Shown piece after piece: positions 1-8,588 of a stretch of 64,000 nt of DNA (its first letter is position 1; the number at the start of each line of letters is the position of its first letter). A program made the translations under genes and the position numbers. This DNA comes from Microbulbifer flavimaris (GTDB taxonomy: Bacteria; Pseudomonadota; Gammaproteobacteria; Pseudomonadales; Cellvibrionaceae): contig NZ_LRFG02000002.1 of the NCBI RefSeq assembly GCF_001641755.2, positions 434,001 through 498,000 on the forward strand, read 5' to 3'. Below the pieces are notes generated by a model. The model was not told the DNA's origin, ran no database searches, and saw only the letters and a program-made list of their open reading frames with translations.

Positions 1-878
1 TCTCCTGTGAAGTTCTGGCGAGCCGCCACAACATCACATTTGACTGGAAGTTAGACCCGGAGCTCCCGGCATTCATCCGTACGGACAGGGGCAAGCTATC
101 GCAGGTTCTCATCAACCTCATTGGCAACGCGATAAAATTTTCACCATCCAATTCGTCAATCGACATCAGACTGGAGCGCCTCTCCGACAGGGAATTCACC
201 ATCGAGATTGCCGACAAGGGAATCGGTATCCCGCCTGAGCAACAGGCGATCATCTTTGAGCCGTTCGAACAGGTCGATAAATCAACCGACGGACAGTCAC
301 GGGGTACCGGCCTGGGCCTTCCAATAACCCGCAGCCTGGTACAACTGCTCGGCGGTGAAATTTACCTGGTGAGCCAGGAAAACGTCGGTACCCGCTTCCG
401 CGTCAGCCTGCCCCTGCGAGAGGGCAAGGCAGTGACCCCCGGCACCACCGAGCTATCCATGTCATCGGGCCTTCTGCAGGGTAAACGGGCAGTCATTTTC
501 GAGGACAATCCTCTCAACCAGGCTCTGATGCAGGCCTTCTGTGATGATCTGGAGCTTGATGCAGTTTTCGTGTCCGACGGGCGCACTGGCATCGAGCGGG
601 TGCTGGAGATCCAGCCTGACTTGATCTTCATGGATGTCCAGCTGCCCGGTCTCAATGGCCTGGAAGCCACCGAACAAATTCGCAAACACCCGGCCATCAG
701 TAATATACCGATCATCGGGCTGTCAGCCGCCGCTTTCAGCGAGCAGAGAGCAGCGGCTTTGCAAGCGGGGATGAACGACTACCTGAGCAAACCGGTCAGC
801 TTGCCACAGCTGGCAGCTGCCATAGACAGGCAGCTTCGCGAGCCTGTCGCGGTGCTGGATGCGAACGACGAGAGCTGA
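1..878 (+). CDS. Hybrid sensor histidine kinase / response regulator, C-terminal part (5' truncated by window edge)
   Basis: The reading frame is open from the window edge (first full codon at base 3) to TGA at 876-878, so only the last ~291 residues are present. The first part is a HATPase_c domain: an N box (NLIGNAIKF), a G1 box (DKGIGIP), an F box (IFEPFEQ) and a G2 box (GTGLGLPI). After a short linker comes a receiver domain with paired acidic residues (FEDN), the phospho-acceptor aspartate in IFMDVQLPG, a T/S position (GLSAAAF) and the conserved lysine in LSKPV. This is the standard layout of a membrane-bound hybrid kinase that autophosphorylates and passes phosphate to its own receiver. 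The sensing domains lie upstream, so the stimulus is unknown. The next gene is convergent and ends 25 bp away. Confidence 0.93.
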   Translation, partial: SCEVLASRHNITFDWKLDPELPAFIRTDRGKLSQVLINLIGNAIKFSPSNSSIDIRLERLSDREFTIEIADKGIGIPPEQQAIIFEPFEQVDKSTDGQSRGTGLGLPITRSLVQLLGGEIYLVSQENVGTRFRVSLPLREGKAVTPGTTELSMSSGLLQGKRAVIFEDNPLNQALMQAFCDDLELDAVFVSDGRTGIERVLEIQPDLIFMDVQLPGLNGLEATEQIRKHPAISNIPIIGLSAAAFSEQRAAALQAGMNDYLSKPVSLPQLAAAIDRQLREPVAVLDANDES

Positions 879-902
879 CGTGCTGGGAGTTGCGGCTGAG
901 CA

Positions 903-2120
903 CTAATGGCGCTTCGCGAGAACCAGGATGTTACGCGGTGTAAGCTCGCGATCACAGAATTCTCCCAGCTCAACCTGCGCACCGGATTCGCAGAGAAACA
1001 GTGCCCGGTCGAGAACCAGCCACAACTCCAACGGCCGGCGGAATACATGGGTTACCAACTCCATGCGTCGCACCTGACGCAGCCGCTGCAGGCCGCGAGC
1101 CAGCCAGCGTTGCTCGTCGATGACCGCCGGCAGCTCCAGTTCCTTTCGCGCTGCGGCCCAGCGGGCAAACTCCGAGAAGCTCCCCTTTAACAGGCTCTTG
1201 CGGATATTGGGCACCGGCAAATAGTGGTCTTCACCGCGGATCTCCCGCTGCAGCTCATCGAAGGCCAGTCGCCAGTGCAACTCGCTCTCCCTGAGTCGGC
1301 GTACGCCAGCCCCCGCGGTCACCGTTTCCTGCAGCGGCAGTTGCAGGTCTTCCCTGCCGAGACGCACTGCCGCCATTCCACCGGCCTGCGACATCGGTAC
1401 GTACTCCTCTGAGCGGATCAGGTGATAACAACAGGGGGACAATGCCAGCTGCGCGCCGCCGTTTTCTGCCCAGTGTTGCATCAGGGTGGTGTGCAGGTCG
1501 CCGCAGGCGTGCAGGGCCACGGCGTGGCCGCCGGGCCTGACCCATCCGGAGGCATCGGAAGAAAAGGCATCACAGTGCACAAAGCGCATTGGTATTGCCA
1601 ATCGCCGGGCCAACGTCTCGCCCTCTTCACAGAGGCGGGATTGCCATTCCAGGCTGGTGACCGGCCGCTGATCCAACGCGGCCAGCAAACGGCCCAGATG
1701 CCCCTTGCCCGCGCACCACTCCAGCAATGGGGCAGAACTTGGGGCGAGGCAACCAGCAAAGGCGAGGATCTGCTGCCACTTGCGCCCGGGGATACCGTGA
1801 TCGAGTCGCTCGGGTGGGGAGACTTCACGGGTAGAGAGGCGCGGCAGTGCACAGAGCGCCTGCAATTGCCCGCCTTCCGCGATCCAGGGGGACAGCCAGC
1901 GCACGGCCGCCACCGGATCACGCTGCAGGCTCAGGAGCTCCGCATCCGGGAGGGCATCCAGCGTCTCGCACAGCTGCGGGTGACTGCCCTGCCAGCAATA
2001 GCCACGGTGATGGAAGGGGCGCACCTGCCACCAATGCGCACCGGCGGCCAACAGCGCATCCAGCTGCCGGAATTGTCGCAGTAGCGCCTGCGCTTGAGAG
2101 TCTCTCGCTGTCTGCCCCAT
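903..2120 (-). CDS. SAM-dependent methyltransferase, GSTCD/Methyltransf_32 type
   Basis: A 405-residue protein with a SAM-binding motif I (EWCAGKGHLGRLLA) in the middle, followed by an acidic SLEW strand end and ALHACGDLH, the pattern of the Methyltransf_32 family found in the human GSTCD C-terminus and in many gammaproteobacteria. A Cys-Cys-Tyr-His cluster (SPCCYHL) follows, as is usual in this family. The substrate is not known; RNA is suspected for relatives. The frame opens further upstream (to 2219), but ATG at 2118-2120 has an AGAGG ribosome site about 7 nt before it and gives a normal N-terminus. It is divergent from the questin-oxidase-like gene (start at 2322), leaving about 200 bp for both promoters. 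Confidence 0.8.
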   Translation of the reverse strand: MGQTARDSQAQALLRQFRQLDALLAAGAHWWQVRPFHHRGYCWQGSHPQLCETLDALPDAELLSLQRDPVAAVRWLSPWIAEGGQLQALCALPRLSTREVSPPERLDHGIPGRKWQQILAFAGCLAPSSAPLLEWCAGKGHLGRLLAALDQRPVTSLEWQSRLCEEGETLARRLAIPMRFVHCDAFSSDASGWVRPGGHAVALHACGDLHTTLMQHWAENGGAQLALSPCCYHLIRSEEYVPMSQAGGMAAVRLGREDLQLPLQETVTAGAGVRRLRESELHWRLAFDELQREIRGEDHYLPVPNIRKSLLKGSFSEFARWAAARKELELPAVIDEQRWLARGLQRLRQVRRMELVTHVFRRPLELWLVLDRALFLCESGAQVELGEFCDRELTPRNILVLAKRH

Positions 2121-2321
2121 CGATACCTCTGCCCCGAATACCCGGAGCGCTTTACAGGATTCTATTTTACCCGTCCACCGCTCACAGCGAGTATCCCACT
2201 CAACTTCATTGCTCGACACTCTTACTCTACAGTGATCGAAGCCATGGCTTACCGGGGCGCGAGGGCATACACTGGAGCCCTATCGACTGCCCAAAACTCA
2301 AGGCTGCGGAGGGAACCCGCC

Positions 2322-3308
2322 ATGAGCATCAGCCGCTACTGTGTCGAACTTCTGGAGGCTGCGAGTGATTACCACGTGCGCTACGGGGACCGTCTCGCCA
2401 ATCACCTGCCGATGGTGCTGATTGCACTGGACAAAATGGGCGCCAGCCGTGAACAACTGCAAGACGCCTTCGACCGCTCCGCCCTGCACCTGGAGCGCCC
2501 ACAGCTAGAGCCCGCTGAGCAGCTCGAAAGTGGCGAGAGTATCGCCGACCTGCGCAACAATGAAGCGCGCTTCCCCAGCGCCCTGGTCTACTACCAGAAC
2601 CAGCTGCGCCAGCACGGCATGACCGAGTGCCTGCGCAGGGAGCTGCCCCCCCTTCTGCCATCCATCGGTACCGCTGCGTTTCACGGGCTGATCCGCACCG
2701 CCTACGGTATCGATGCCGGTCACCTGCAGGAGGTTGCCACCGGCCTTGCCTACTGGAATATGGAATATCGGGAACTGCCTGCCAGCGAAGAGCGACTGTC
2801 CGTTGCAGCCGCCGAAATACCGGCCATAGTCGCAGAGCGATACCCGCTGATTTCCCTCGCACCAGGCAATATCAGTGACCATATGGCAGCCGTAAGCCGA
2901 CAGGAGGGCTGGCAGGAAACAGCAATCCAACCAGAGCTGTTGGGCCTGCAGGACATCGCCGAGGTAGCGCTAGCAGCCTACCGCGGCACCGGTGACTTCA
3001 CTCTGTTACACGGTATCACCGGCTGCCATGCGCTAAGGCTGGTATTGCCCTATTGTCCGGAACCTGAAGTGGCGCTGAGATATTTCTGGCGGGCTCTGGT
3101 GATTGCCTACTTGAGCACCGGCCCCAAGGATATTGGCGAACCCGATCAACCCCAGTCCAATAGGCCGGAGTGGGACACGCTGCTCAAGCAGGCCTGCCGC
3201 AGTGACGACGACCACGTCATCAAGCTCTGCTATAGCTGCTGGCGGGAAGCGGAGCATTACGGCAACGACGACTACCGCGCGGCGGCGGAGATGACCGTCC
3301 TCAATTAG
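2322..3308 (+). CDS. Questin oxidase-like protein (AflY / DUF4243 family)
   Basis: A 328-residue protein resembling the questin oxidase family, named for fungal AflY/GedK-type enzymes of aromatic polyketide metabolism. Visible family features are HLPMVLIALDKMGAS near the N-terminus, FHGLIRTAYG in the first third, LHGITGCHALR in the C-terminal third and a terminal HVIKLCYSCWREAEHYGNDD block. The many conserved histidines fit an oxygenase or iron enzyme, but bacterial members have no established substrate. The start is ATG at 2322, preceded by GGAGGGAA; the frame is open to 2094 but that part reads as non-coding. No polyketide genes are nearby, so the fungal function should not be transferred. 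Confidence 0.72.
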   Translation: MSISRYCVELLEAASDYHVRYGDRLANHLPMVLIALDKMGASREQLQDAFDRSALHLERPQLEPAEQLESGESIADLRNNEARFPSALVYYQNQLRQHGMTECLRRELPPLLPSIGTAAFHGLIRTAYGIDAGHLQEVATGLAYWNMEYRELPASEERLSVAAAEIPAIVAERYPLISLAPGNISDHMAAVSRQEGWQETAIQPELLGLQDIAEVALAAYRGTGDFTLLHGITGCHALRLVLPYCPEPEVALRYFWRALVIAYLSTGPKDIGEPDQPQSNRPEWDTLLKQACRSDDDHVIKLCYSCWREAEHYGNDDYRAAAEMTVLN

Positions 3309-3371
3309 GGCCTGGCCACAGCAGAAGCACTTCAGTTAGCGAACCCCCAAAGACGAGAGAGCTCCCGATCC

Positions 3372-3920
3372 ATGGCACTGACTCCATCCAACATGACTCC
3401 CCTGGGTACATCGATGCCCTCCTTCTCCCTGCCGGATGCCTCCGGCACCCCGCTGAGCAGCAAAGACCTGCCCAGAGGGCCGGTGCTGGTGGCCTTCATC
3501 TGCAATCACTGCCCGTTCGTGAAGCATCTGGCAGCGGAGTTCTCGGAGTTTGCGCGGGAGTATCAAGAGGCCGGACTCACCGTCATTGCCATCAACAGCA
3601 ACGATTACGCTAATTATCCGGACGACAGCCCGGACAAGATGCAGGAGGAAATCGCAGCGCGGGGCTATGTCTTTCCGTATCTGGTGGACGAGAGCCAGGA
3701 AGTTGCGAGAGCCTTCGGCGCTGCCTGCACACCGGATTTCTTTCTGTTCGACGCAGAGCGCCGACTCGTTTATCGCGGGCAGTTCGATGATAGCCGGCCG
3801 GGCAATGACGAACCGATCAACGGCAAAGATCTACGCGCAGCGACAGACCTGGTGTTGGCGGGAAAAAAACCAGTTGAGAATCAGAAGCCCTCGGTGGGCT
3901 GTAACATCAAGTGGAAGTAG
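3372..3920 (+). CDS. Thioredoxin-fold protein with CxxC (AhpC/TSA-like redoxin)
   Basis: A 182-residue cytoplasmic protein with no signal peptide. It has a redoxin/AhpC-TSA fold: a beta strand VLVAFI, then CNHC (Cys44 and Cys47) at the start of helix 1, AINSNDY, and the cis-Pro region ACTPDFFLFD that faces the active site in thioredoxins. The C-terminal SVGCNIKWK is typical of this conserved group. It is expected to be a thiol-disulfide oxidoreductase or peroxiredoxin-like protein; its partner is unknown. It starts 63 bp after the questin-oxidase-like gene on the same strand and ends in a hairpin shared with the convergent amidotransferase gene. Confidence 0.85.
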   Translation: MALTPSNMTPLGTSMPSFSLPDASGTPLSSKDLPRGPVLVAFICNHCPFVKHLAAEFSEFAREYQEAGLTVIAINSNDYANYPDDSPDKMQEEIAARGYVFPYLVDESQEVARAFGAACTPDFFLFDAERRLVYRGQFDDSRPGNDEPINGKDLRAATDLVLAGKKPVENQKPSVGCNIKWK

Positions 3921-3943
3921 GAGGGGGGTATGTCATTCGCTAG

Positions 3944-3967
3944 CGAGAGCGGCAGAGGCCGCTCTCG
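3944..3967. terminator. Stem-loop terminator between convergent genes
   Basis: A perfect 10-bp GC-rich stem (CGAGAGCGGC with GCCGCTCTCG) and an AGAG loop lie between the thioredoxin-like gene (ends 3920) and the convergent amidotransferase gene (ends 3986). The U-rich tail is short (ACTTT on the plus side), so termination strength is uncertain. Confidence 0.65.
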
Positions 3968-3985
3968 ACTTTGGACACCTGCTTA

Positions 3986-4687
3986 TCAACGGCGCAGGAA
4001 CTCCAGCATCCACCTGGCGACCGCACTCTCGTGGATGTCGTTTTGCAGGGACGCTTTGCCTTTCTCCACCAGCTCCTCGCCAAACACCTCGCCTCGCAGC
4101 TCCATCAGGCTGTTGGAGTAGGGCTTGGTGAATTCCGGATGGGCCTGCATGGTGAGGATGTGGTCGTCCACCTGCACCATGGCGTGGGGGCAGAAGTCGC
4201 TGGCCGCCAGCACTCTGGCACCTTCCGGTAGCTCTTCCACCTGATCCTGGTGACTCACCAGCAGACTGAAGCCGTCGCGGGGTTCGGACATCCAGGCCGG
4301 CATCTCCTGCATCTCGTAGCTGTGCACACCAATGCCCCAGCCCTTGCCAGATTTGCGGGTCTTTCCCCCCAGCGCTTCGGCAATCAGCTGATGACCGAAG
4401 CAGATACCGATGGTGGGCTTCTTCTTGTCGTGCAGCTTGCGCACGAAATCCATCAGCGGCGGGATCCACTCTTTGTCCTCGTAGACACCGGTTTTGCTAC
4501 CGGTCATGAGGTAGGCATCCACCTCATCGATATCCTCGGGGTAATGCCCGCGCTGGACCTCGTAGGTCACGAATTCCAGGGTCGGATCCTGGGCGCGCAG
4601 CAGATCGGCAAACATCTCCGGATATTCGCCGAACTCTCCCACCAGTTCCTTGCGTACGTCGTCGGTTTTCAACACACCTATTTTCAT
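3986..4687 (-). CDS. Class I glutamine amidotransferase (GMP synthase N-domain-like)
   Basis: A 233-residue stand-alone class I amidotransferase. The nucleophile elbow GICFGHQ carries Cys96, and the partner histidine and glutamate are in QAHPEF (His183, Glu185), so the catalytic triad is complete. An oxyanion strand region (LMTGSKTGVYED) lies before the Cys. Such proteins resemble the glutaminase part of GMP synthase but lack the ATP-pyrophosphatase half; related enzymes hydrolyse gamma-glutamyl compounds. The substrate cannot be read from the sequence. The gene has its own promoter region and is divergent from the OmpW-like gene. Confidence 0.85.
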   Translation of the reverse strand: MKIGVLKTDDVRKELVGEFGEYPEMFADLLRAQDPTLEFVTYEVQRGHYPEDIDEVDAYLMTGSKTGVYEDKEWIPPLMDFVRKLHDKKKPTIGICFGHQLIAEALGGKTRKSGKGWGIGVHSYEMQEMPAWMSEPRDGFSLLVSHQDQVEELPEGARVLAASDFCPHAMVQVDDHILTMQAHPEFTKPYSNSLMELRGEVFGEELVEKGKASLQNDIHESAVARWMLEFLRR

Positions 4688-4850
4688 TATTCCACCGCTG
4701 GTTGACTGCAGAGTGCGCGGATTATGGCATATTCCAGGCGCGTTTCAGCCCCCCAGAGCGGTATGGCGAGTAGACGCCCCGGTCCTCTTGTGGCCCCCGG
4801 GAGGGTCTAGACTCAAATCAGGAATCCCACCTTTTCATGGAGCGAATCCA

Positions 4851-5585
4851 ATGAAGCCAGCCCTCTCCTGTCTCCTTCTGCTCGTCGCAATATTCACCGC
4901 TGCAACAGCCGCTGCGGAGCATCGCGGTGGCGACTTCATCGTGCGAATCGGATATGGGGAAGTGAACCCTAATGATGACTCCAGCTGGATTCGCCTCGAC
5001 GGCACTGCGCTGGAGGACACCCGCGTCTATGTGGATAGCGGGCAGAGCGCCACCTTCACTGGCACCTGGCTGTTCGCGGACCACTGGGGTGTGGGATTAC
5101 TGGCCGCCCTGCCATTTGAGCACGACCTCGATGTACGCGGCCTGCCGAACCCGGAAGGAGGGCCGGCGCTGGGCAAGGTGTCACTGGGGGATATCGAGCA
5201 TCTGCCGCCAACGGTGACACTGCAGTGGTTCCCGGTCTGTGTCGAATCCTGGATCCAGCCCTATGTGGGCCTAGGGGTGAACTACACCACCTTTATGGAC
5301 GAGAATATCTCGCGGACTGCGAATGACTATTTCAGCAGTGTGCTGGGTGCAACCAGAGGCGCCAGCCTGGACCTGGATTCTTCCTGGGGCCTGGCCGGTG
5401 AACTCGGCGTCGACATGGAACTGGGGCGGGGCAATCAGTGGTTGTTCAACGCGGCACTCTGGTACCTGGACCTGGATACCGATGCCTCCATTCGCTTTCC
5501 TACGGCGTCCGGGGTCAGTCGCATCAAGGCCGACGTGGATATCGACCCCTGGGTGTACACGGTCGGTATCGGCTATCGATTCTGA
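4851..5585 (+). CDS. OmpW-family outer-membrane beta-barrel protein
   Basis: A 244-residue protein with a clear Sec signal peptide (MKPALSCLLLLVAIFTAATAAAE, cut after AAA) followed by alternating hydrophobic/hydrophilic strands ending in GIGYRF, the C-terminal aromatic that the Bam machinery recognises. FIVRIGYGEVNPND at the start, TVTLQWFP and IQPYVGLGVNYTTF are OmpW hallmarks. The family forms eight-stranded barrels that let small hydrophobic compounds pass. The frame extends upstream but the signal peptide fixes ATG at 4851. The stop is followed by a stem-loop at 5610-5633. Confidence 0.88.
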   Translation: MKPALSCLLLLVAIFTAATAAAEHRGGDFIVRIGYGEVNPNDDSSWIRLDGTALEDTRVYVDSGQSATFTGTWLFADHWGVGLLAALPFEHDLDVRGLPNPEGGPALGKVSLGDIEHLPPTVTLQWFPVCVESWIQPYVGLGVNYTTFMDENISRTANDYFSSVLGATRGASLDLDSSWGLAGELGVDMELGRGNQWLFNAALWYLDLDTDASIRFPTASGVSRIKADVDIDPWVYTVGIGYRF

Positions 5586-5609
5586 AGGAACAGCACATCC
5601 ATTGCGCAT

Positions 5610-5633
5610 ACAGGGGGAAAAAACACCCCCTGT
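5610..5633 (+). terminator. Stem-loop after the OmpW-like gene
   Basis: An 8-bp stem (ACAGGGGG / CCCCCTGT) closes an A-rich loop 25 bp after the OmpW-like stop codon. There is no strong U tract after it, so it may act as a transcript-stabilising hairpin as much as a terminator. Confidence 0.5.
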
Positions 5634-6105
5634 TGCACACCTGGCAGAAAAACTACATAAAGTTGCTGCGCCGGGACAAAAAGTTACAAAAAATTTCGTT
5701 CTAACACTGCCTGCCATTCCTGACGCGATTAAAGTTTAACCACTCCAGGCCACACCTTTGTTCTTAGCCTCCACGCTTTAAGGGGAAACTTTTCCAATCC
5801 GGCCTTTCGCACCGCCCCGTGACCGGTGAACCGTGTCGCGTAGTGCCAAAACAAACGCCAGAAAAGTTATTAGGATTGCCGCCCTTCAACGCTTATGCCC
5901 TATTCGCATAAGCATGGTTCATTCTGGACATAGATCGGCAGCAGTCTGTGTTGTTTTCTGGAGGTTGGTACATGACTCCCTTTCTGCACGCTGAGGTTCT
6001 CGGCGGCACCGGTTGGATTCCCGCAATTCGCTCTTCCCTGATTCCCAGCGTTCATCGCTGTGGCTCTCACGTGCGTATTTTGAGAATGGAACCAGCGAAA
6101 AAGTC
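5634..6105. other. Intergenic stretch between OmpW-like and AraC-family genes
   Basis: About 470 bases with no supported gene. The left part is AT-rich (AAAAAGTTACAAAAAATTTC), unlike the flanking coding DNA, and a perfect 8-bp inverted repeat with a 7-base spacer lies at 5891-5913. The part nearest the AraC gene reads open in its frame from 6013 but looks like leader rather than protein. Confidence 0.5.
5891..5913. promoter_or_regulatory. Inverted repeat upstream of the AraC-family gene, candidate operator
   Basis: GCTTATGC, a 7-base spacer, then its exact reverse complement GCATAAGC. It sits about 190 bases before the regulator start. The size and spacing would suit a dimeric DNA-binding protein, but no promoter elements were identified around it, so the role is inference. 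Confidence 0.35.
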
Positions 6106-7143
6106 ATGACACTGCTTATCAGAACCTCCTCCCTGACCGGCTACCAGGAATTGGCCAGAGAACTTGGTGGCGACCCGGATGCACTGCTGCGCCGCAGCAG
6201 GATTGATCCCGACAAGGCACGCAGTCTGGAGGGATTCATCCCTCTTACAGCCCAGGTGGCAGCGCTCGAGCTCGCCGCGGACACGCTGAACTGCTCTGAC
6301 TTCGGGCTGCAGCTCTCCCAGCGCCAGGGGCCCACCATCCTTGGTCCGATGGCAGCTATTGCGCTGGAGGCAGGGACCGTGGGCGAGGCTCTGGAGAGCC
6401 TGACAGACTACCTGCATCAATATTCGCCGGGTTTGAACCTCAAGCTGCTGCCCTGCCCGCGCACGGGTGGCGCCAAGGTCGCTTTCTCCTTCGATCCGAG
6501 CCTGAAGAAGACTCGCCAGGCACTGGAACTGGCTCTGGGAGTCACGCAGAACTCTCTGCAGATGGTGTGCGGCGCCGACTTTCGCGCCGCAGCGCTCGTG
6601 ATGCGCGCCGCCGGGCCCCTGCCCCACGGACGCTATCAGGAGTTCTTCCAGACCGAAGTGCGCTTTGGAAGTGACTGCGATGCACTGGTACTGGCCCCGG
6701 AACACCTCTCCAGCCCGCTGGATCAGGAACGAGCGGAGCTGCAGCTACCCAAGAAAATGTTCATCGACAGCGTCACTCTCGACGGCTCGCTGCCGGTGAT
6801 CCAGCAGGTCACTCACCTGATTCACCAGCTGCTGCCCGCTCAGCGCTGCAGCCTGCTGGAAATTGCCGGTTTCCTGGGGCTCAACAAGCGCACTTTGCAG
6901 CGCCGCCTGGCGGAGCAGGGAGTTGTGTTTGAGGAGGTGCTGGACAACATTCGCCGCGAACTGGCCGATGGCTACCTGGCGAACTCAGATATGCCGATGA
7001 CTCAGGTGGCAGGACTACTGGGCTACCGGGAGCAGAGCTCTTTCAACCGCGCCTGCCGCCGCTGGTATGACTGCACCCCACTGCAAAAGCGACGGGAGCT
7101 GTCCCAAGCAGCGAAACATCATGACGTGTGCCTTCAGGGCTGA
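6106..7143 (+). CDS. AraC-family transcriptional regulator with Arabinose_bd-like sensor domain
   Basis: A 345-residue regulator. Residues ~15-200 match the N-terminal ligand-binding domain (PF12625 type) seen in OruR/ArgR-like and lipid-responsive AraC proteins: GFIPLTAQVAALELAADTL, then FGLQLSQRQG and LGPMAAIALEAGTVGEAL. The C-terminal ~90 residues hold two helix-turn-helix motifs: CSLLEIAGFLGLNKRTLQRRL, and MPMTQVAGLLGYREQSSFNRACRRW with the conserved F-x-R-A-x-x-R-W. ATG at 6106 gives the usual MTLLIRTSSL start; the frame is open to 6013 but that extension is not protein-like. The regulated genes cannot be named; the upstream OmpW-like gene and the inverted repeat at 5891 are candidates. 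Confidence 0.88.
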   Translation: MTLLIRTSSLTGYQELARELGGDPDALLRRSRIDPDKARSLEGFIPLTAQVAALELAADTLNCSDFGLQLSQRQGPTILGPMAAIALEAGTVGEALESLTDYLHQYSPGLNLKLLPCPRTGGAKVAFSFDPSLKKTRQALELALGVTQNSLQMVCGADFRAAALVMRAAGPLPHGRYQEFFQTEVRFGSDCDALVLAPEHLSSPLDQERAELQLPKKMFIDSVTLDGSLPVIQQVTHLIHQLLPAQRCSLLEIAGFLGLNKRTLQRRLAEQGVVFEEVLDNIRRELADGYLANSDMPMTQVAGLLGYREQSSFNRACRRWYDCTPLQKRRELSQAAKHHDVCLQG

Positions 7144-7177
7144 CTGATCGGCTGCTGCCTGCCGGATACCATGTCAC

Positions 7178-7795
7178 TCAGCGGCTGGTGGCGACACCCC
7201 AGTAGTTGAAGCCCGCAAACCGTGGCGACAGCAGGTAGTCGCTCTCCAGTTCCCGCAGGCGAAAGCCGCCATTCTCCAGCAGGCGGGGTACCGGCCGGTT
7301 CAGGTTGCAACCGCCAAAGGCACGCCGCCAGAGTGGGTTGATGCGGTCCTGCCAGTGCCGAACCCCCTCATCTGGCGCTGCGCCGTGCTCGGAGAACAAC
7401 AGCACACCCCCCGGCTTCAGCACCCGCCGCATCTCTTCGAGGGCCCGCTGCCAGTCGGGAATGGTACACAGGGTGTAAGTGAGGAGTACCGTGTCGACAC
7501 TGTCGTCCTCGAGGGGTATCTCCTCGCTGGGCAGATCCAGCCAGCGCACGGGCACCCCGGCATCTGCCACCCGCCGCGCCGCCCGCGCGCGCATCCCCGC
7601 AGAGGGCTCAAGGCCCCAGACGAACTCCACCCGCGCGGCATCATAGAAAGGCAGGTTGAGCCCCGAGCCCAGGCCGACTTCCAGCACCCGCCCCTGCGCC
7701 GCCGGTACCACCCGCCGTCGCTGCTCCTCAATTGGCCCCATGCCGCAGGCGAAGTCCAGCAACCGGGGTAGGCAGTGCTCGCTGTAAAAGCCCAT
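7178..7795 (-). CDS. Class I SAM-dependent methyltransferase (Methyltransf_11)
   Basis: A 205-residue methyltransferase with motif I (VLEVGLGSGLNLPFY), an acidic residue at the end of strand 2 (WGLEPS), motif II (DTVLLTYTLCTI) and motif III (LKPGGVLLFSEHG). The LPR-LLDF-CGM start and HGAAPDEGVRHWQ segment resemble METTL7-like bacterial proteins of unknown substrate. It lies 45 bp after cobO on the same strand and may be the last gene of the riboswitch-controlled btuB-cobO transcript. That grouping is inference; no methyltransferase of this type is known for cobalamin uptake. Confidence 0.82.
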   Translation of the reverse strand: MGFYSEHCLPRLLDFACGMGPIEEQRRRVVPAAQGRVLEVGLGSGLNLPFYDAARVEFVWGLEPSAGMRARAARRVADAGVPVRWLDLPSEEIPLEDDSVDTVLLTYTLCTIPDWQRALEEMRRVLKPGGVLLFSEHGAAPDEGVRHWQDRINPLWRRAFGGCNLNRPVPRLLENGGFRLRELESDYLLSPRFAGFNYWGVATSR

Positions 7796-7840
7796 GCTGT
7801 GCTCCTCCTGCTAAGTATTTTGGATGTTGTGCAGGAGAGG

Positions 7841-8479
7841 CTACCACTCAATCCCGCGACGTGCCGCAATGCCGGCCTCGAAGGCATGTTTCAGGGGACG
7901 CATCTCAGTGACCGTATCCGCCAGATCGCGCAGATACTGTTTGGCCCCGCGACCGGTGATAATCACCGTCTGTTCTGGTGGCCGTCCCTCGATAGCCGCC
8001 ATCACTTCATCACGATCCAGCCAACGATAGTTGAGGGCATAGGTCAGCTCGTCGAGCACCACCAGATAGACACTGTCGTCGGTCAGCGCTGCCTTTACCT
8101 TTTCCCACAGATTTTCCGCCGCCGCTTTGTCGGCCTCGAAATCTTGGGTTTCCCAGGTGAAATCTGTTCCCATCTGGTGCCACTGCAGCGGAAACTGGTC
8201 GGCGGGTAGCTGCTCCAGCAGATTTTTCTCGCCGCAGTCCCAGGCCCCTTTGATGAACTGAGCCACAAAGGCACTGTAGCCATAACCCAGTGCGCGGGTC
8301 ACAGTGCCCACTGCCGCAGTGGTCTTACCCTTGCCATCGCCGGTGTAGAGCAGGACGATACCGCGCTCCGTCAGCGCGCGGGCAACCCCCTCATCGACAA
8401 TTTTCTTCCGCTGCTCCATGCGGGTTTTATGACGCGCCTGCTTTTCCTGTGATTGTCCTTCCTGTTCGGATTTCCTCAT
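7841..8479 (-). CDS. cobO: Cob(I)alamin adenosyltransferase (corrinoid adenosyltransferase)
   Basis: A 212-residue member of the CobA/CobO/BtuR family, which transfers the adenosyl group of ATP to the cobalt of corrinoids. The P-loop GDGKGKTTAA is at the N-terminal third, followed by FIKGAW, the Walker-B-like VVLDELTYAL and IITGRGA, all family signatures. The basic N-terminal segment (RHKTRMEQRKK) is usual. ATG at 8479 is preceded by GGAG at a 7-base spacing and is preferred over an in-frame GTG at 8512. The gene follows btuB on the same strand, fitting adenosylation of imported cobalamin. Confidence 0.93.
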   Translation of the reverse strand: MRKSEQEGQSQEKQARHKTRMEQRKKIVDEGVARALTERGIVLLYTGDGKGKTTAAVGTVTRALGYGYSAFVAQFIKGAWDCGEKNLLEQLPADQFPLQWHQMGTDFTWETQDFEADKAAAENLWEKVKAALTDDSVYLVVLDELTYALNYRWLDRDEVMAAIEGRPPEQTVIITGRGAKQYLRDLADTVTEMRPLKHAFEAGIAARRGIEW

Positions 8480-8550
8480 TGCTTCACTCCAGTTCTTCCC
8501 GGTTTTTTTCACGCGGCATTCTTACGGGAAAGTCGTGCGTGTCGATGCAT

Positions 8551-8588
8551 CAGAAGCCCGCCGCAGCTTACGCTGCAGCGGGCTTCTG
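8551..8588 (-). terminator. Stem-loop immediately after btuB
   Basis: A 16-bp stem (CAGAAGCCCGCCGCAG with CTGCAGCGGGCTTCTG, one mismatch) and a CTTACG loop abut the btuB stop codon. No U tract follows on the minus strand, so it may reduce rather than stop read-through into cobO. Confidence 0.55.
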
